Origin: Muribaculaceae bacterium
GTDB lineage: Bacteria > Bacteroidota > Bacteroidia > Bacteroidales > Muribaculaceae
Assembly: GCA_017935045.1 (NCBI GenBank)
Contig: JAGBIJ010000039.1
Span: 48,179-112,178, forward strand
DNA: 64,000 nt
Direction of reading: 5' to 3'
How positions within the stretch are numbered: the stretch's first letter is position 1; every line of letters begins with the position of its first letter. Of the stretch, positions 35,597-44,318 are shown one piece after another. Position numbers and translations under genes: made by a program. A model generated the notes under the pieces. It had not been told where the DNA came from. It saw nothing but the letters and a program-made list of their open reading frames with translations, and ran no database searches.

Positions 35597-36277
35597 TTAT
35601 ATGTTACACTTTATGATGGCTGTCTCAATATGAACGGCGTCGCAGTACCTTGTAAACCCGTCGCACAGCATCGAGACCAGATTGTCTATATCCACCGTAT
35701 CCTCGTCAAACGCATGGAAACAAACACTTATCCTGGATGTTGAGGCGCCGACTTTAGTTCTCTCATTGTCACTCGTAGGCGTACCTATGCCTCCGGCTGC
35801 ATCGCGTACTACCGGAATCCCCTCAATATTCAGAGGACCGCGCCCGATGCCTTCATACGGCTCTCCAGCACGCCCGACACCCACCGTAAGCACCTCTCCT
35901 TGAATCTTGTCACGGTCAAATACACCGATAGAACACCCGCTACGCAACGAAATCATGTTTCCTGTATCGACAAGCGCATCAATATAATAAAGTCCAAGTC
36001 CGCGTACGATGCGGCGCATAAGCTGTTCCTGTGAAGGCCGGTAGCGGTTCGGATCCTTTTTAAACTTCTTATAGACCTGCCGCGTAGCGAAAATAGGCGG
36101 AATCTTATTTATATCCGCAAGCTGTGTTTTTTCACAGATTTCCCGCTCAATGCGCGCCAGCTCATCCTTAAGATTACACGGAGTAGAAGCATTTGAGACA
36201 TCAGCCTCCATATAAACCATCACATAGCGCGGTGCCGCACTATACAAAATATCTTCGACTTGAATCGTTTTATCCAT
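35597..36277 (-). CDS. B3/B4 tRNA-binding domain protein
   Basis: A 226-residue protein made almost only of the B3/B4 domain known from the beta chain of phenylalanyl-tRNA synthetase, which there edits mischarged tRNA. The segments FATRQVYKKFKKDPNRYRPS and ALVDTGNMISLRSGCSIGVF are typical of the free-standing family (COG3382). No aminoacylation domain is present, so a trans-editing or amino-acid-related role is possible but unproven. It ends just after the tRNA terminator on the opposite strand. A -7 box (TAATTTTG, 36335-36342, minus) lies about 58 bases upstream, without a clear -33 partner. Confidence 0.82.
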   Translation of the reverse strand: MDKTIQVEDILYSAAPRYVMVYMEADVSNASTPCNLKDELARIEREICEKTQLADINKIPPIFATRQVYKKFKKDPNRYRPSQEQLMRRIVRGLGLYYIDALVDTGNMISLRSGCSIGVFDRDKIQGEVLTVGVGRAGEPYEGIGRGPLNIEGIPVVRDAAGGIGTPTSDNERTKVGASTSRISVCFHAFDEDTVDIDNLVSMLCDGFTRYCDAVHIETAIIKCNI

Positions 36278-36334
36278 ATATCTATTAAAATTATTCTATC
36301 ATCAAGCAGCTCTCGGCGAACCGGTTTTCAGCAG

Positions 36335-36342
36335 CAAAATTA
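36335..36342 (-). promoter_or_regulatory. -7 box for the B3/B4 gene
   Basis: TAATTTTG on the minus strand, full match to the -7 consensus; no TTTG at 19-21 bases upstream. Confidence 0.4.
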
Positions 36343-36484
36343 CCAAAATATTCCCGAACAGGAGAGAGAAGCCGCAATAAATCCGAAAAGAGCAGCCGCG
36401 CAGCTGTCTATTTAACATAACAGTGATTATATCGAATACCGGGGCGGATAAACTATCGAGACAGACGTTATTAAAGCTTATGGA

Positions 36485-36516
36485 TTTGTCCGGATGTAAT
36501 AATTCGGTTATCTTTG
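36485..36516 (+). promoter_or_regulatory. Promoter of the GNAT gene
   Basis: TTTG (36485-36488), 20 bases, TATCTTTG (36509-36516): perfect consensus, about 25 bases before the start codon. Confidence 0.8.
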
Positions 36517-36541
36517 CAGGTGTTTTTGAAAAAAATATAAT

Positions 36542-37120
36542 ATGATTCACAAAGAATTATCGGTACATACATACCTGCGGGGCGAACGATTGCCGGACGA
36601 TTTCATAAGATTGTACACCGAGGCATTTCCTCAGGAAGAACGCCGCGACTGGACTGTCAACGCCGACGCCGAGCGCTGGGCCGGCAATCACAAGGACTTC
36701 AACATACTGTTGCTGTACTACGGTTCTCGCTTTATCGGCTTTCTCAATTACTGGACACTTCATTATAAAAATGCAGACTGCAGTGATGCGTCAATCAATT
36801 ATATCGAACACCTCGCTGTCAATCCGGATGTGAGAAATCTGGGTGCCGGCTCTTACGTAATAAGAGAATTTTTCAATTTATCTCCAGGTAGCGTAATTCT
36901 TGAGGTAGAACCGCCTGACACTGAGCTCGCTGCGCGGCGCATCAACCTATACCGCAGGCTTGGATGCGTCTTGCATAAAGATATCGAATACATCCAACCG
37001 CCTTATTTCCAGGGGAATAAACCAATATCTCTATTGCTTATGACATCTCCGGATATCCAATCGGAGCTTATATCCAATAATATAGTTCCTGTGCTAAAAT
37101 GGACTGTTTACGGACAATAA
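36542..37120 (+). CDS. GNAT family N-acetyltransferase
   Basis: A 192-residue cytoplasmic protein. NYIEHLAVNPDVRNLGAGSY is the acetyl-CoA motif (motif A) of the GNAT fold, preceded by the strand LYYGSRFIGFLNYW and followed by a C-terminal strand pattern RRINLYRRLGCVLH. The expected chemistry is acetyl transfer to an amine; the substrate is unknown. It has its own promoter and is followed by a hairpin shared with the convergent LRR gene. Confidence 0.85.
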   Translation: MIHKELSVHTYLRGERLPDDFIRLYTEAFPQEERRDWTVNADAERWAGNHKDFNILLLYYGSRFIGFLNYWTLHYKNADCSDASINYIEHLAVNPDVRNLGAGSYVIREFFNLSPGSVILEVEPPDTELAARRINLYRRLGCVLHKDIEYIQPPYFQGNKPISLLLMTSPDIQSELISNNIVPVLKWTVYGQ

Positions 37121-37126
37121 TCAGAT

Positions 37127-37158
37127 AGCGCGCCAGAACCGATTCGTTCCGACGCGCT
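37127..37158. terminator. Possible bidirectional terminator between GNAT and LRR genes
   Basis: AGCGCG (37127-37132) pairs with CGCGCT (37153-37158), and GAAC with GTTC inside, separated by small internal loops. It lies between two convergent genes. Confidence 0.45.
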
Positions 37159-37185
37159 CACTAATTTATAATTGATGAAGTTCGC

Positions 37186-38256
37186 TTAAATATCCAGTTC
37201 GCCCGCTCCCCTCACCATAGTCAGGGATGTGCATCCTTCTGCCTCAAGGTTGGTAAAGTTATAGTTGCCGGCAAGATTCAGATAGCGCAACATCTGGTCA
37301 AATGTGACATCTACAGTCATCAGCTGATTATTGGCCAGATTCAGACGCTGCAGGAAATTCTGGTCACTCAGATCCACGTAGGTCAAATCATTCCAGGCAA
37401 GATTTACGAAAGCGAGGTTCGGGCAATCGGCCACAGAGATAGTAGACAAATCATTGTATGAAGCATCGAGGTCACTCAGATTCCGGCAATTCTGTACGGA
37501 CAAAGCCGTCATGTGGTTGTCAGAGACAAGGAGTGTAAATAGGTTCGGAAGATTGTCTATGTACAGTTTTTGCAGATTATTGTTGTCAAGATCCAGATCC
37601 TGAAGCGCTGGAAGTCCTCCCACCAGATCCACACTGTTGAGACTATTGTACGAGGCAAGAAGCGTCTTTAGCTTCAGGCATCCATTGACAGAGATTACCT
37701 CAAGATGATTATTGCGGCAGTTAAGATAAGTGAGATTGGCAGAATTGTCCACATTCAGCTCCGCCAGCGCATTGCTTGACACATTAAGGCGAGTGAGTAA
37801 CGGTGTGCCGGAAATGTCGATATCCGTAAGCATGTTGCGGTATACACGCAAATCCTGCAGCTGCGGGCAGCCGGCCAGATTCAGATTCTTGATTCTGTTA
37901 CGCCCGATATTAAGGTAAGTGAGCGCGGGATTGTTGTCTACAGCGACCGCAGTGAGACGATTGTTGGAAAGATTAGCTTTCTCAAGAGCGGCAAATCCGG
38001 TAAGATTGAGAGAACCGGCCAGTTTCTTACCGCTCCAGTCAATCGCAGTGACATGACCGTTCTCAATAGTGACGCCTTCCCACCCCGAGGGATTGGATAT
38101 ATCGGATATATGCAAAGCCGCCGCATTGGTGGACTCAGTCATAGCAGGCTGGTTGAGGAAAGCCTGGAGCTGCTTCAATTCATTTTTAGAGAGCTTCTGT
38201 GCGAAAGATGCCATGCATACCAATAACGCACACAATAAGATTACATGTCTTTTCAT
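37186..38256 (-). CDS. Secreted leucine-rich repeat protein
   Basis: A 356-residue protein with a clear signal peptide (MKRHVILLCALLVCMASFA, then QK). From about residue 75 to 345 it consists of roughly 12 repeats of 21 residues with the pattern L-x-x-L-x-[VI]-x-x-N-x-L-x-x-[LI]-x-[VL], for example LTRLNVSSNALAELNV and LRYLNLAGNYNFTNL. There is no lipobox, membrane anchor or obvious secretion-signal domain at the C-terminus, so it should be periplasmic or exported by an unseen route. LRR solenoids bind proteins or glycans; the ligand is unknown. No second domain is present. Confidence 0.85.
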   Translation of the reverse strand: MKRHVILLCALLVCMASFAQKLSKNELKQLQAFLNQPAMTESTNAAALHISDISNPSGWEGVTIENGHVTAIDWSGKKLAGSLNLTGFAALEKANLSNNRLTAVAVDNNPALTYLNIGRNRIKNLNLAGCPQLQDLRVYRNMLTDIDISGTPLLTRLNVSSNALAELNVDNSANLTYLNCRNNHLEVISVNGCLKLKTLLASYNSLNSVDLVGGLPALQDLDLDNNNLQKLYIDNLPNLFTLLVSDNHMTALSVQNCRNLSDLDASYNDLSTISVADCPNLAFVNLAWNDLTYVDLSDQNFLQRLNLANNQLMTVDVTFDQMLRYLNLAGNYNFTNLEAEGCTSLTMVRGAGELDI

Positions 38257-38378
38257 AGCTTCATTTGTTAAATATATCTTTCTAACAAGGAGGCGTATTA
38301 AAATGTTTAACAGTCGGTGTATGTTTTTAGAAACATACGCAATATCAACAAAATCATATCTGCAGACGTTATAAATGT

Positions 38379-38606
38379 ATGGTAATTGCAGGCATTATGG
38401 CCGACATAGGACAACTGATGGTCGTGACTTTGGTAATATGCGGAGTTCTGGGGATTCTGCTTGCCATTCATTGCTTTTCGGAATACATGAAGCGGGGTAA
38501 AGATAAAATATCTTCCACGGACTCGCTTGATGAATTACGGCGTGAATATAAAAGCCGAGGCGGTATTACTCCCCATAATATATTATATCGCTTCTTTTTC
38601 CGTTAA
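38379..38606 (+). CDS. 75-residue single-span membrane protein
   Basis: One hydrophobic helix (about residues 12-33) is followed by a charged cytoplasmic tail, KRGKDKISSTDSLDELRREY, ending in YRFFFR. The initiator could be the ATG at 38379 or that at 38397. It lies 23 bases before the SprT-like gene on the same strand. I do not recognise the family and assign no function; small membrane proteins of this shape often modulate a partner, but none is evident. Confidence 0.55.
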   Translation: MVIAGIMADIGQLMVVTLVICGVLGILLAIHCFSEYMKRGKDKISSTDSLDELRREYKSRGGITPHNILYRFFFR

Positions 38607-38629
38607 GTAAATGCTAACAATTCCGTCCA

Positions 38630-39310
38630 ATGCGTTTTGACACTGATTTTCTGGAAGAAAGATTCCATTACTTCAATCATCAGATTTTCAATGGCAAGCT
38701 CTCCCCTATTCCTTTCCATATAAACCATGGCGTATCGCGTGCAGCCTACATACGCTCGCTCCGGATTCAGACCATGCGGGGTGCAAAATACTGTAAATTT
38801 CAGTTTCACGCGAGCGATGCTTTAGATCTTCCTAAAAGCCAGCTTGAAGACATAATTCTGCATGAAATGATTCATTATTACATATTGAGTCATGGAATTG
38901 AGGATACATCGCCCCATGGGCAGATATTCCGAAAGATGATGAAAAGTATCAATGAATCTTACAAGCGGCATATTACAATTTCCATCAGGCGGGACAAAAC
39001 AATGAATCCACAGAGGGGTTCAGACAAGAAATGCTGCACAGCGTTTTTAGTAACAGCGGAAATAGAGAATCATGGCATTGGATTGACATTCTGCGCCAGC
39101 ACACGGGTCAGGAATATACACCATGCCTTGCGTACAGACCACCGGCTGAAAAACATACAATGGTACGCTTATCGCGGCTCCTCGCTATATGGGCTGCCAC
39201 GCGTCAGAAAGCCTAAACTATACAACGTTACCGAAACACTGTTCTCCAAGATAATGGAAAATAGCACTCCCCTCGATCCTGATACCGGCTGGCACCAGTT
39301 TTTGGCTTGA
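38630..39310 (+). CDS. SprT-like zinc metalloprotease domain protein
   Basis: A 226-residue cytoplasmic protein. HEMIH at 78-82 and a third histidine in SPHG (about 96) form the SprT/Spartan zinc site, and RFHYFNHQIFNGKL at the start matches the domain's first helix. Eukaryotic Spartan cleaves DNA-protein crosslinks; bacterial SprT-like proteins are little studied. The C-terminal half (about 125-226) has two close cysteines (KKCCTAF) and no domain that I recognise. It is followed after 54 bases by the TPR gene. Confidence 0.85.
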   Translation: MRFDTDFLEERFHYFNHQIFNGKLSPIPFHINHGVSRAAYIRSLRIQTMRGAKYCKFQFHASDALDLPKSQLEDIILHEMIHYYILSHGIEDTSPHGQIFRKMMKSINESYKRHITISIRRDKTMNPQRGSDKKCCTAFLVTAEIENHGIGLTFCASTRVRNIHHALRTDHRLKNIQWYAYRGSSLYGLPRVRKPKLYNVTETLFSKIMENSTPLDPDTGWHQFLA

Positions 39311-39364
39311 TTTTTGTTGTAAAAATAGCGGTGGCTAAATACCTCATTAAAACATAGATTAATT

Positions 39365-41560
39365 ATGACAGAAAAGGAAATACGATTTCGTCACAACTAT
39401 ATATCGGATTTAATATCCAAAGGGCATCTTAAAGAAGCGTTTGACGAATTAAACGCATCAGGGCTGAAGGGAGACTCCCTTGCAGAACTGCAGTCCGCCA
39501 TAGACACATATAAATATATGGTGGCATACTTTCTGCGTTCAGTCCCCGGCAGCGTCGACCCTTCCCGGAACGATATGTATGTCCGGCTTCGTGAGACTGC
39601 CTTCCGTCTTAACGACATCCTTCTTATCCAGGCATTGAAGCCCGGTTCATCCAATCTCTATTTCTCCTATATGCGCAACAGCGAAATGGATAAATCCGCA
39701 TCGCTGGTCAGTCAGCTGGCTTCTGTCCGCAGCATGTCCATGAACGTAGACCTTCATGATGAGGTCAGCGGGTATGATATGGCTATGCACCGCGAACTTG
39801 AGGCCGCCGCCGACAACCTGTTCAACAAACTGTGGACTACTCCCCTGCTTTCCAAAGAAGAAGAGGAAGCCCTCCGTTCTTTCATGCTTGACGAGGATAC
39901 GGGAGATATGAACAGAGTGATACGCGCTTTACTCATCAGCGCGCTACTGCTCGGTGCGTTGGAGTGTTACGACCGCACAAAGCTACTGCTTCTTGTGACA
40001 CTCGCCATGCAGTCCGACGAGACGCGCATTGCGGCCCGATGCCTGACAGCCGCCCTGCTGCTGATCTGGAAATATCGCGGACATGTAGCCTCTGACAAAG
40101 AAATTTCCGCTGCCATAGCGGCTCTGAGCGAAACAGATGATTTCGGAAGACTGATGCGCTCGTTTGTGCAAAGTATGCTGCGTACCATTGATACAGACCG
40201 CATCAACAAGCAGATGAAAGAAGAACTGCTTCCCGAAATAATGCGGCTCAAGCCGGATATAGAAAAGCATATCAGAGCTATGGGCGACGCTTCTGACATC
40301 CACGACATGGAGGAAAACCCGGCGTGGCAGAAGCTGCTTGACAAATCCGGTATTACCGACAAATTGAAAAATTTCACCGAACTCCAGATGGATGGCGGAG
40401 ATGTCTTCATGTCCGCGTTCTCACAAATGAAGATGTTTCCATTCTTCAGAAAAATATCCAACTGGTTCCTGCCCTTCACTCTTCGGCATACAGTCGCTGC
40501 AGAACTCAAGGATTCGATGCCGTCGGAACTGATAAACCTGCTTATCTGCGGTCCGCATTTCTGCGCTTCAGACAAATATTCCATGGCTCAGGCTCTGATG
40601 CGTATGCCTCGCGCCCAATTTGACATGATGACCTCCCAGCTTTCATCGCAACTCGGCGCTTTGGAGGAGGAGCGCAAGACGAGTCTTGGCGAGAATATGA
40701 AGCTGCCGGCAGAGGCGGAAATCAATCTGTATCTGAAAGATTTGTTCCGGTTTTTCAGGCTTTCTCCCGTCAAAGACGAAATCGCAGATCTGTTCGGAAC
40801 CACATTCGATCTCCCAGACGTCGCGCCGTTCTCAATATTGAAAGATGACCATGAGCTGCTGCGCTCCATGGCGGAGTTCTACTTCAAATACGGCTATTGG
40901 GACAAGGCTGGCGCGCTTTTCAGCCTTTTGGCCGACACAGACGCCTTGCAGGAGGATATACTTCAGAAACTCGGTTACTGCCTGCAGATGAAAGGCGAAT
41001 ACACCCGAGCCATAGCCGCCTACCGGAAAGCAGAGTTGCTCAATGCCTCAAGCGTGTGGCTGATGAGGCATATCGGCGCATGTCTCAGACTGACCGGGCA
41101 TTTTGAAGAAGCCGCTGCCTGCTATGCCCGTGCCGCCGAACACCGCCCGGATAACAAAGGCATTGAGCTGGCCCTGGCCCGCATATATGTGGAGAACGGG
41201 CAGATAGCCGATGCACTGAAGTTGTATTACAAATGGGACTACATGCAGGAAGGTAATCCCAAAATCATCAGAGCCATTGCCTGGTGTGAGTTTCTCAACG
41301 GCAACTACGCCAAAAGCGTGTCCCGCTACCGCTCGCTCGGCGACCAACGCACTCCTACGGACTACATCAATACCGGACATGCGCTGCTTGCCGGAGAAGA
41401 TGTGGAGAACGCCGCCGTCGAATACCGGCATGCCATGCGAATGTTGGGCTCCGATTCGGCCCGCTTCTTCACTCTGATGGAGGAAGACGCGCCACAACTT
41501 ATCAAAGCCGGAGTTCCTGAAATCAATGTCAGTCTCATCATCGACGGCCTGCGCTACTGA
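39365..41560 (+). CDS. Large cytoplasmic tetratricopeptide-repeat protein
   Basis: A 731-residue, mostly helical protein without signal peptide or membrane segment. Clear TPR units occupy about 490-700, for example YFKYGYWDKAGALFSLLADT, LQMKGEYTRAIAAYRKAELL and LTGHFEEAAACYARAAEHRP. The N-terminal 480 residues are helical but not repetitive at a glance. No enzymatic motif is visible. It could be a scaffold or chaperone-like protein; the role is unknown. Confidence 0.8.
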   Translation: MTEKEIRFRHNYISDLISKGHLKEAFDELNASGLKGDSLAELQSAIDTYKYMVAYFLRSVPGSVDPSRNDMYVRLRETAFRLNDILLIQALKPGSSNLYFSYMRNSEMDKSASLVSQLASVRSMSMNVDLHDEVSGYDMAMHRELEAAADNLFNKLWTTPLLSKEEEEALRSFMLDEDTGDMNRVIRALLISALLLGALECYDRTKLLLLVTLAMQSDETRIAARCLTAALLLIWKYRGHVASDKEISAAIAALSETDDFGRLMRSFVQSMLRTIDTDRINKQMKEELLPEIMRLKPDIEKHIRAMGDASDIHDMEENPAWQKLLDKSGITDKLKNFTELQMDGGDVFMSAFSQMKMFPFFRKISNWFLPFTLRHTVAAELKDSMPSELINLLICGPHFCASDKYSMAQALMRMPRAQFDMMTSQLSSQLGALEEERKTSLGENMKLPAEAEINLYLKDLFRFFRLSPVKDEIADLFGTTFDLPDVAPFSILKDDHELLRSMAEFYFKYGYWDKAGALFSLLADTDALQEDILQKLGYCLQMKGEYTRAIAAYRKAELLNASSVWLMRHIGACLRLTGHFEEAAACYARAAEHRPDNKGIELALARIYVENGQIADALKLYYKWDYMQEGNPKIIRAIAWCEFLNGNYAKSVSRYRSLGDQRTPTDYINTGHALLAGEDVENAAVEYRHAMRMLGSDSARFFTLMEEDAPQLIKAGVPEINVSLIIDGLRY

Positions 41561-41568
41561 CACGCCCC

Positions 41569-41600
41569 CTTGCGCATCTCGATTATTTTTATTACTTTTG
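41569..41600 (+). promoter_or_regulatory. Promoter of hisS
   Basis: CTTG (41569-41572; one mismatch), 20 bases, TACTTTTG (41593-41600; full match). The predicted leader is about 30 bases. Confidence 0.6.
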
Positions 41601-41635
41601 CATAAAAGTACACATTAAACTCAGCATATATATCT

Positions 41636-42997
41636 ATGGCTCAGAAACCTTCCATTCCCAAGGGCACACGCGACTTTTCGCCGATAGAGATGGCGCGCCG
41701 CGATTACATTTTCGAGACAATAACAGAGCAATTCCGCCTGTTCGGCTTCCATCGTATCGAGACTCCGGCTATGGAGAACCTGAGTACCCTTATGGGTAAA
41801 TATGGCGACGAAGGCGACAAATTGCTGTTCAAGATACTCAACTCCGGCGATTTTCTTAAAGGAGTAAGCGATGAATCTCTACTGGAGCGCAACATCCCTC
41901 GGTTAAACAATGCACTATGTGAGAAAGGCTTGCGCTACGACCTTACGGTGCCGTTCGCACGCTACGTGGTACAGCATCGCTCCGATCTGCAGATGCCTTT
42001 CAAGCGCTTCCAGATTCAGCCCGTATGGCGTGCTGACCGGCCGCAGAAAGGTCGTTATCGTGAGTTTTACCAATGTGATGCCGATATCGTAGGCTCCGAC
42101 TCGCTTTTCAACGAAACAGACCTGCTGCAACTTATTGATACGGTTTTCTCCCGCCTTAATATCCGGGTGGCCATCAAGATAAACAATCGCAAAGTGCTGA
42201 GCGGAATAGCTGAAGTACTTGGCTGCCCTGACCGGCTCGTGGACATAACCGTGGCCATAGATAAAATAGACAAAATCGGTCTTGAGGCCGTCAACGCCGA
42301 ATTGAAGGAAAAGGGACTGAGCGACTCGCAGATAGAGAAACTGCGGCCTATCCTCACTCTGGACGGCGACAATTCGGCCAAGATGGCAAAAATGGAGGAA
42401 GTGCTGGCCGCCTCCGAGACCGGTATGCTCGGCATCAACGAGTTGAAATTCGTCACAGAGTCCTTCGACGCACTCGGTCATACAGCAACGCTCGACCTCG
42501 ATTTTTCGTTGGCCCGCGGCCTGAATTACTATACAGGCACTATCATAGAGGTAAAGGCTCTGGATGTGGAAATCGGAAGCATCACAGGAGGCGGCCGTTA
42601 TGACAATCTGACCGGTGTATTCGGCATGCCCGGGCTCTCGGGCGTAGGCATCAGTTTCGGCGCAGACCGTATCTACGATGTTCTCAACGCCCTTGATCTC
42701 TTCCCCTCCTCACTGAGCGGCGGAGCAAAGGTCTTGTTTGTAAACTTCGGAGAAAAAGAGGCTATGCATTCGCTCAGAGTAATAAAGAGATTGCGCGAGA
42801 ACGGCATATCGGCCCAGCTCTACCCCGACTCCTCAAAAATGAAGAAACAGATGGGATATGCCAATGCCGAGAAAACCCCTTACGTGGCCATTATAGGCGA
42901 GAGTGAATGTGAAAACAACACGGTAAACCTGAAAAACATGCAGACTGGCGAGCAAAAAGAGCTTACAGTCGACATGTTGATAGAGGAACTCCGCTAA
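41636..42997 (+). CDS. hisS: Histidyl-tRNA synthetase
   Basis: A 453-residue class II aminoacyl-tRNA synthetase. PKGTRDFSP opens the catalytic core, motif 2 lies in [20 protein letters not shown], histidine-binding motifs appear as [10 protein letters not shown], and motif 3 as [12 protein letters not shown]-terminal anticodon-binding domain (about 365-453) ends the protein. The length is slightly above the E. coli enzyme. It has its own promoter; a DUF3843-like gene follows 20 bases after the stop. Confidence 0.97.
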   Translation: MAQKPSIPKGTRDFSPIEMARRDYIFETITEQFRLFGFHRIETPAMENLSTLMGKYGDEGDKLLFKILNSGDFLKGVSDESLLERNIPRLNNALCEKGLRYDLTVPFARYVVQHRSDLQMPFKRFQIQPVWRADRPQKGRYREFYQCDADIVGSDSLFNETDLLQLIDTVFSRLNIRVAIKINNRKVLSGIAEVLGCPDRLVDITVAIDKIDKIGLEAVNAELKEKGLSDSQIEKLRPILTLDGDNSAKMAKMEEVLAASETGMLGINELKFVTESFDALGHTATLDLDFSLARGLNYYTGTIIEVKALDVEIGSITGGGRYDNLTGVFGMPGLSGVGISFGADRIYDVLNALDLFPSSLSGGAKVLFVNFGEKEAMHSLRVIKRLRENGISAQLYPDSSKMKKQMGYANAEKTPYVAIIGESECENNTVNLKNMQTGEQKELTVDMLIEELR

Positions 42998-43017
42998 CCT
43001 GATTATCAGATTACGCC

Positions 43018-44283
43018 ATGGACGACATCACAATGCGCCAATACCTCTTTACCCAACCCAACGGCGAGGTAGAGCAGCCTACTGACAAGAGATATCTTAG
43101 ACTGGCCAACCGTATGCTGCACGTCTGGGACAAAAAAGGCCTGATGCAGGAAGTCCCCGATGACCTGAAGAAAGTAGTATGCATCGGTCTGACCGGGTAT
43201 TACCAGGACATCATTTCCGACGCCGGCGTCTGGCGCTCGTTTATTGACGAATGTAAGCGCATGTATGGCAACTATGTGCCATTTCACTCAGACTCCGAGG
43301 ATTATATCCTATATGAGCTGAATCTGTCCGATGTCGAATTTGTCGTATGGTATCTGCTGTCTTTCAATTCAATGCAGTTCAGGTATATGTATCCGCTTGA
43401 TTCCAGCCTTCTGAAGCTCGCGGAATGTCTGTACCGCGTGCTTGAGGCCGAATATGACGACATACCGGCGCCGCATGACTATAAAGCCCTGTTCGACTGC
43501 GAGCTGCATGACCCCGAAACCGCCGAGACCCTATATGACCTCGGCCAATGGCTTTTCTGGAAAAACTGGCTTATGCTCGCTCCCTTCCAGCTGACATATT
43601 CCCAGATATATTCACAGTTGGTGGAGATTCAGCATACGGCTCCTTCGGCCGAAGCGGCAGCCCGCCAGATTGCTGAAATGCGCGACGAAGTGATGACGTC
43701 ATTCCCGACCGGGCCGCTCGCCCTGTATTTGCGCGAATGGATGACTCTAATTCTTGAAGGCCACTTGCCTGCTGAAAAAAAGAAAAAGAGCGAGGATGCT
43801 CCTCAGGGGGAACATCCTTACTATACAGCGTTTATAAAAGCCAACGGCGGGAAAACTATACGTTTCATTCACACTTACGACGAACTCAACCATTTCTTCA
43901 TAGAGGGTATGGGCTGGGCCGACGGAGAAGAACATCTGCCTGGCTTCAAGAATCATAAGGACTTCGTACTTATGGTCACTCCTGACAAGGGGCTGATGGT
44001 GGCCAAGAATATAGCCCGCTGTATATGTCATCCTGACAATCCCCTTTATGACAAGGAACATGCGTCGCGGTTTGCTTTCAATCTGTTGAGCCAGCGCGCC
44101 GTATGCCCCGGCGACATGCTACGCTACGTCTGCAGCAACGGCTGGCTTCCTGATGCCCGCTTTCCGGAATCGGCTACGGCCGCCGGAGCCGCTCACAACG
44201 ATGCTGCCGACACCGCGCTCGTAGCCGCCAACTGGGACTTCATCGCCCGCGTCTATCTGCAGGAATACTATCGCGGCGACTGA
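43018..44283 (+). CDS. Uncharacterised DUF3843-like protein
   Basis: A 421-residue protein without signal peptide or membrane helix. I tentatively place it in the Bacteroidales DUF3843 family from its opening (YLFTQPNGEVEQPTDKRYLR), its length and its Trp/Tyr-rich middle. A short charged linker (KKKKSEDA, near 255-262) separates two parts. No catalytic motif is visible. It follows hisS closely and precedes the histidine phosphatase by 35 bases, which gives little clue to function. Confidence 0.65.
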   Translation: MDDITMRQYLFTQPNGEVEQPTDKRYLRLANRMLHVWDKKGLMQEVPDDLKKVVCIGLTGYYQDIISDAGVWRSFIDECKRMYGNYVPFHSDSEDYILYELNLSDVEFVVWYLLSFNSMQFRYMYPLDSSLLKLAECLYRVLEAEYDDIPAPHDYKALFDCELHDPETAETLYDLGQWLFWKNWLMLAPFQLTYSQIYSQLVEIQHTAPSAEAAARQIAEMRDEVMTSFPTGPLALYLREWMTLILEGHLPAEKKKKSEDAPQGEHPYYTAFIKANGGKTIRFIHTYDELNHFFIEGMGWADGEEHLPGFKNHKDFVLMVTPDKGLMVAKNIARCICHPDNPLYDKEHASRFAFNLLSQRAVCPGDMLRYVCSNGWLPDARFPESATAAGAAHNDAADTALVAANWDFIARVYLQEYYRGD

Positions 44284-44318
44284 TAACGAATCAACAGCAA
44301 TCTGTATACCAATCAATT

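Noticed and set aside
36302-36550. 82-codon minus-strand frame between the B3/B4 and GNAT genes
   Set aside because: It overlaps both predicted promoters in this gap and shows no coding signature.
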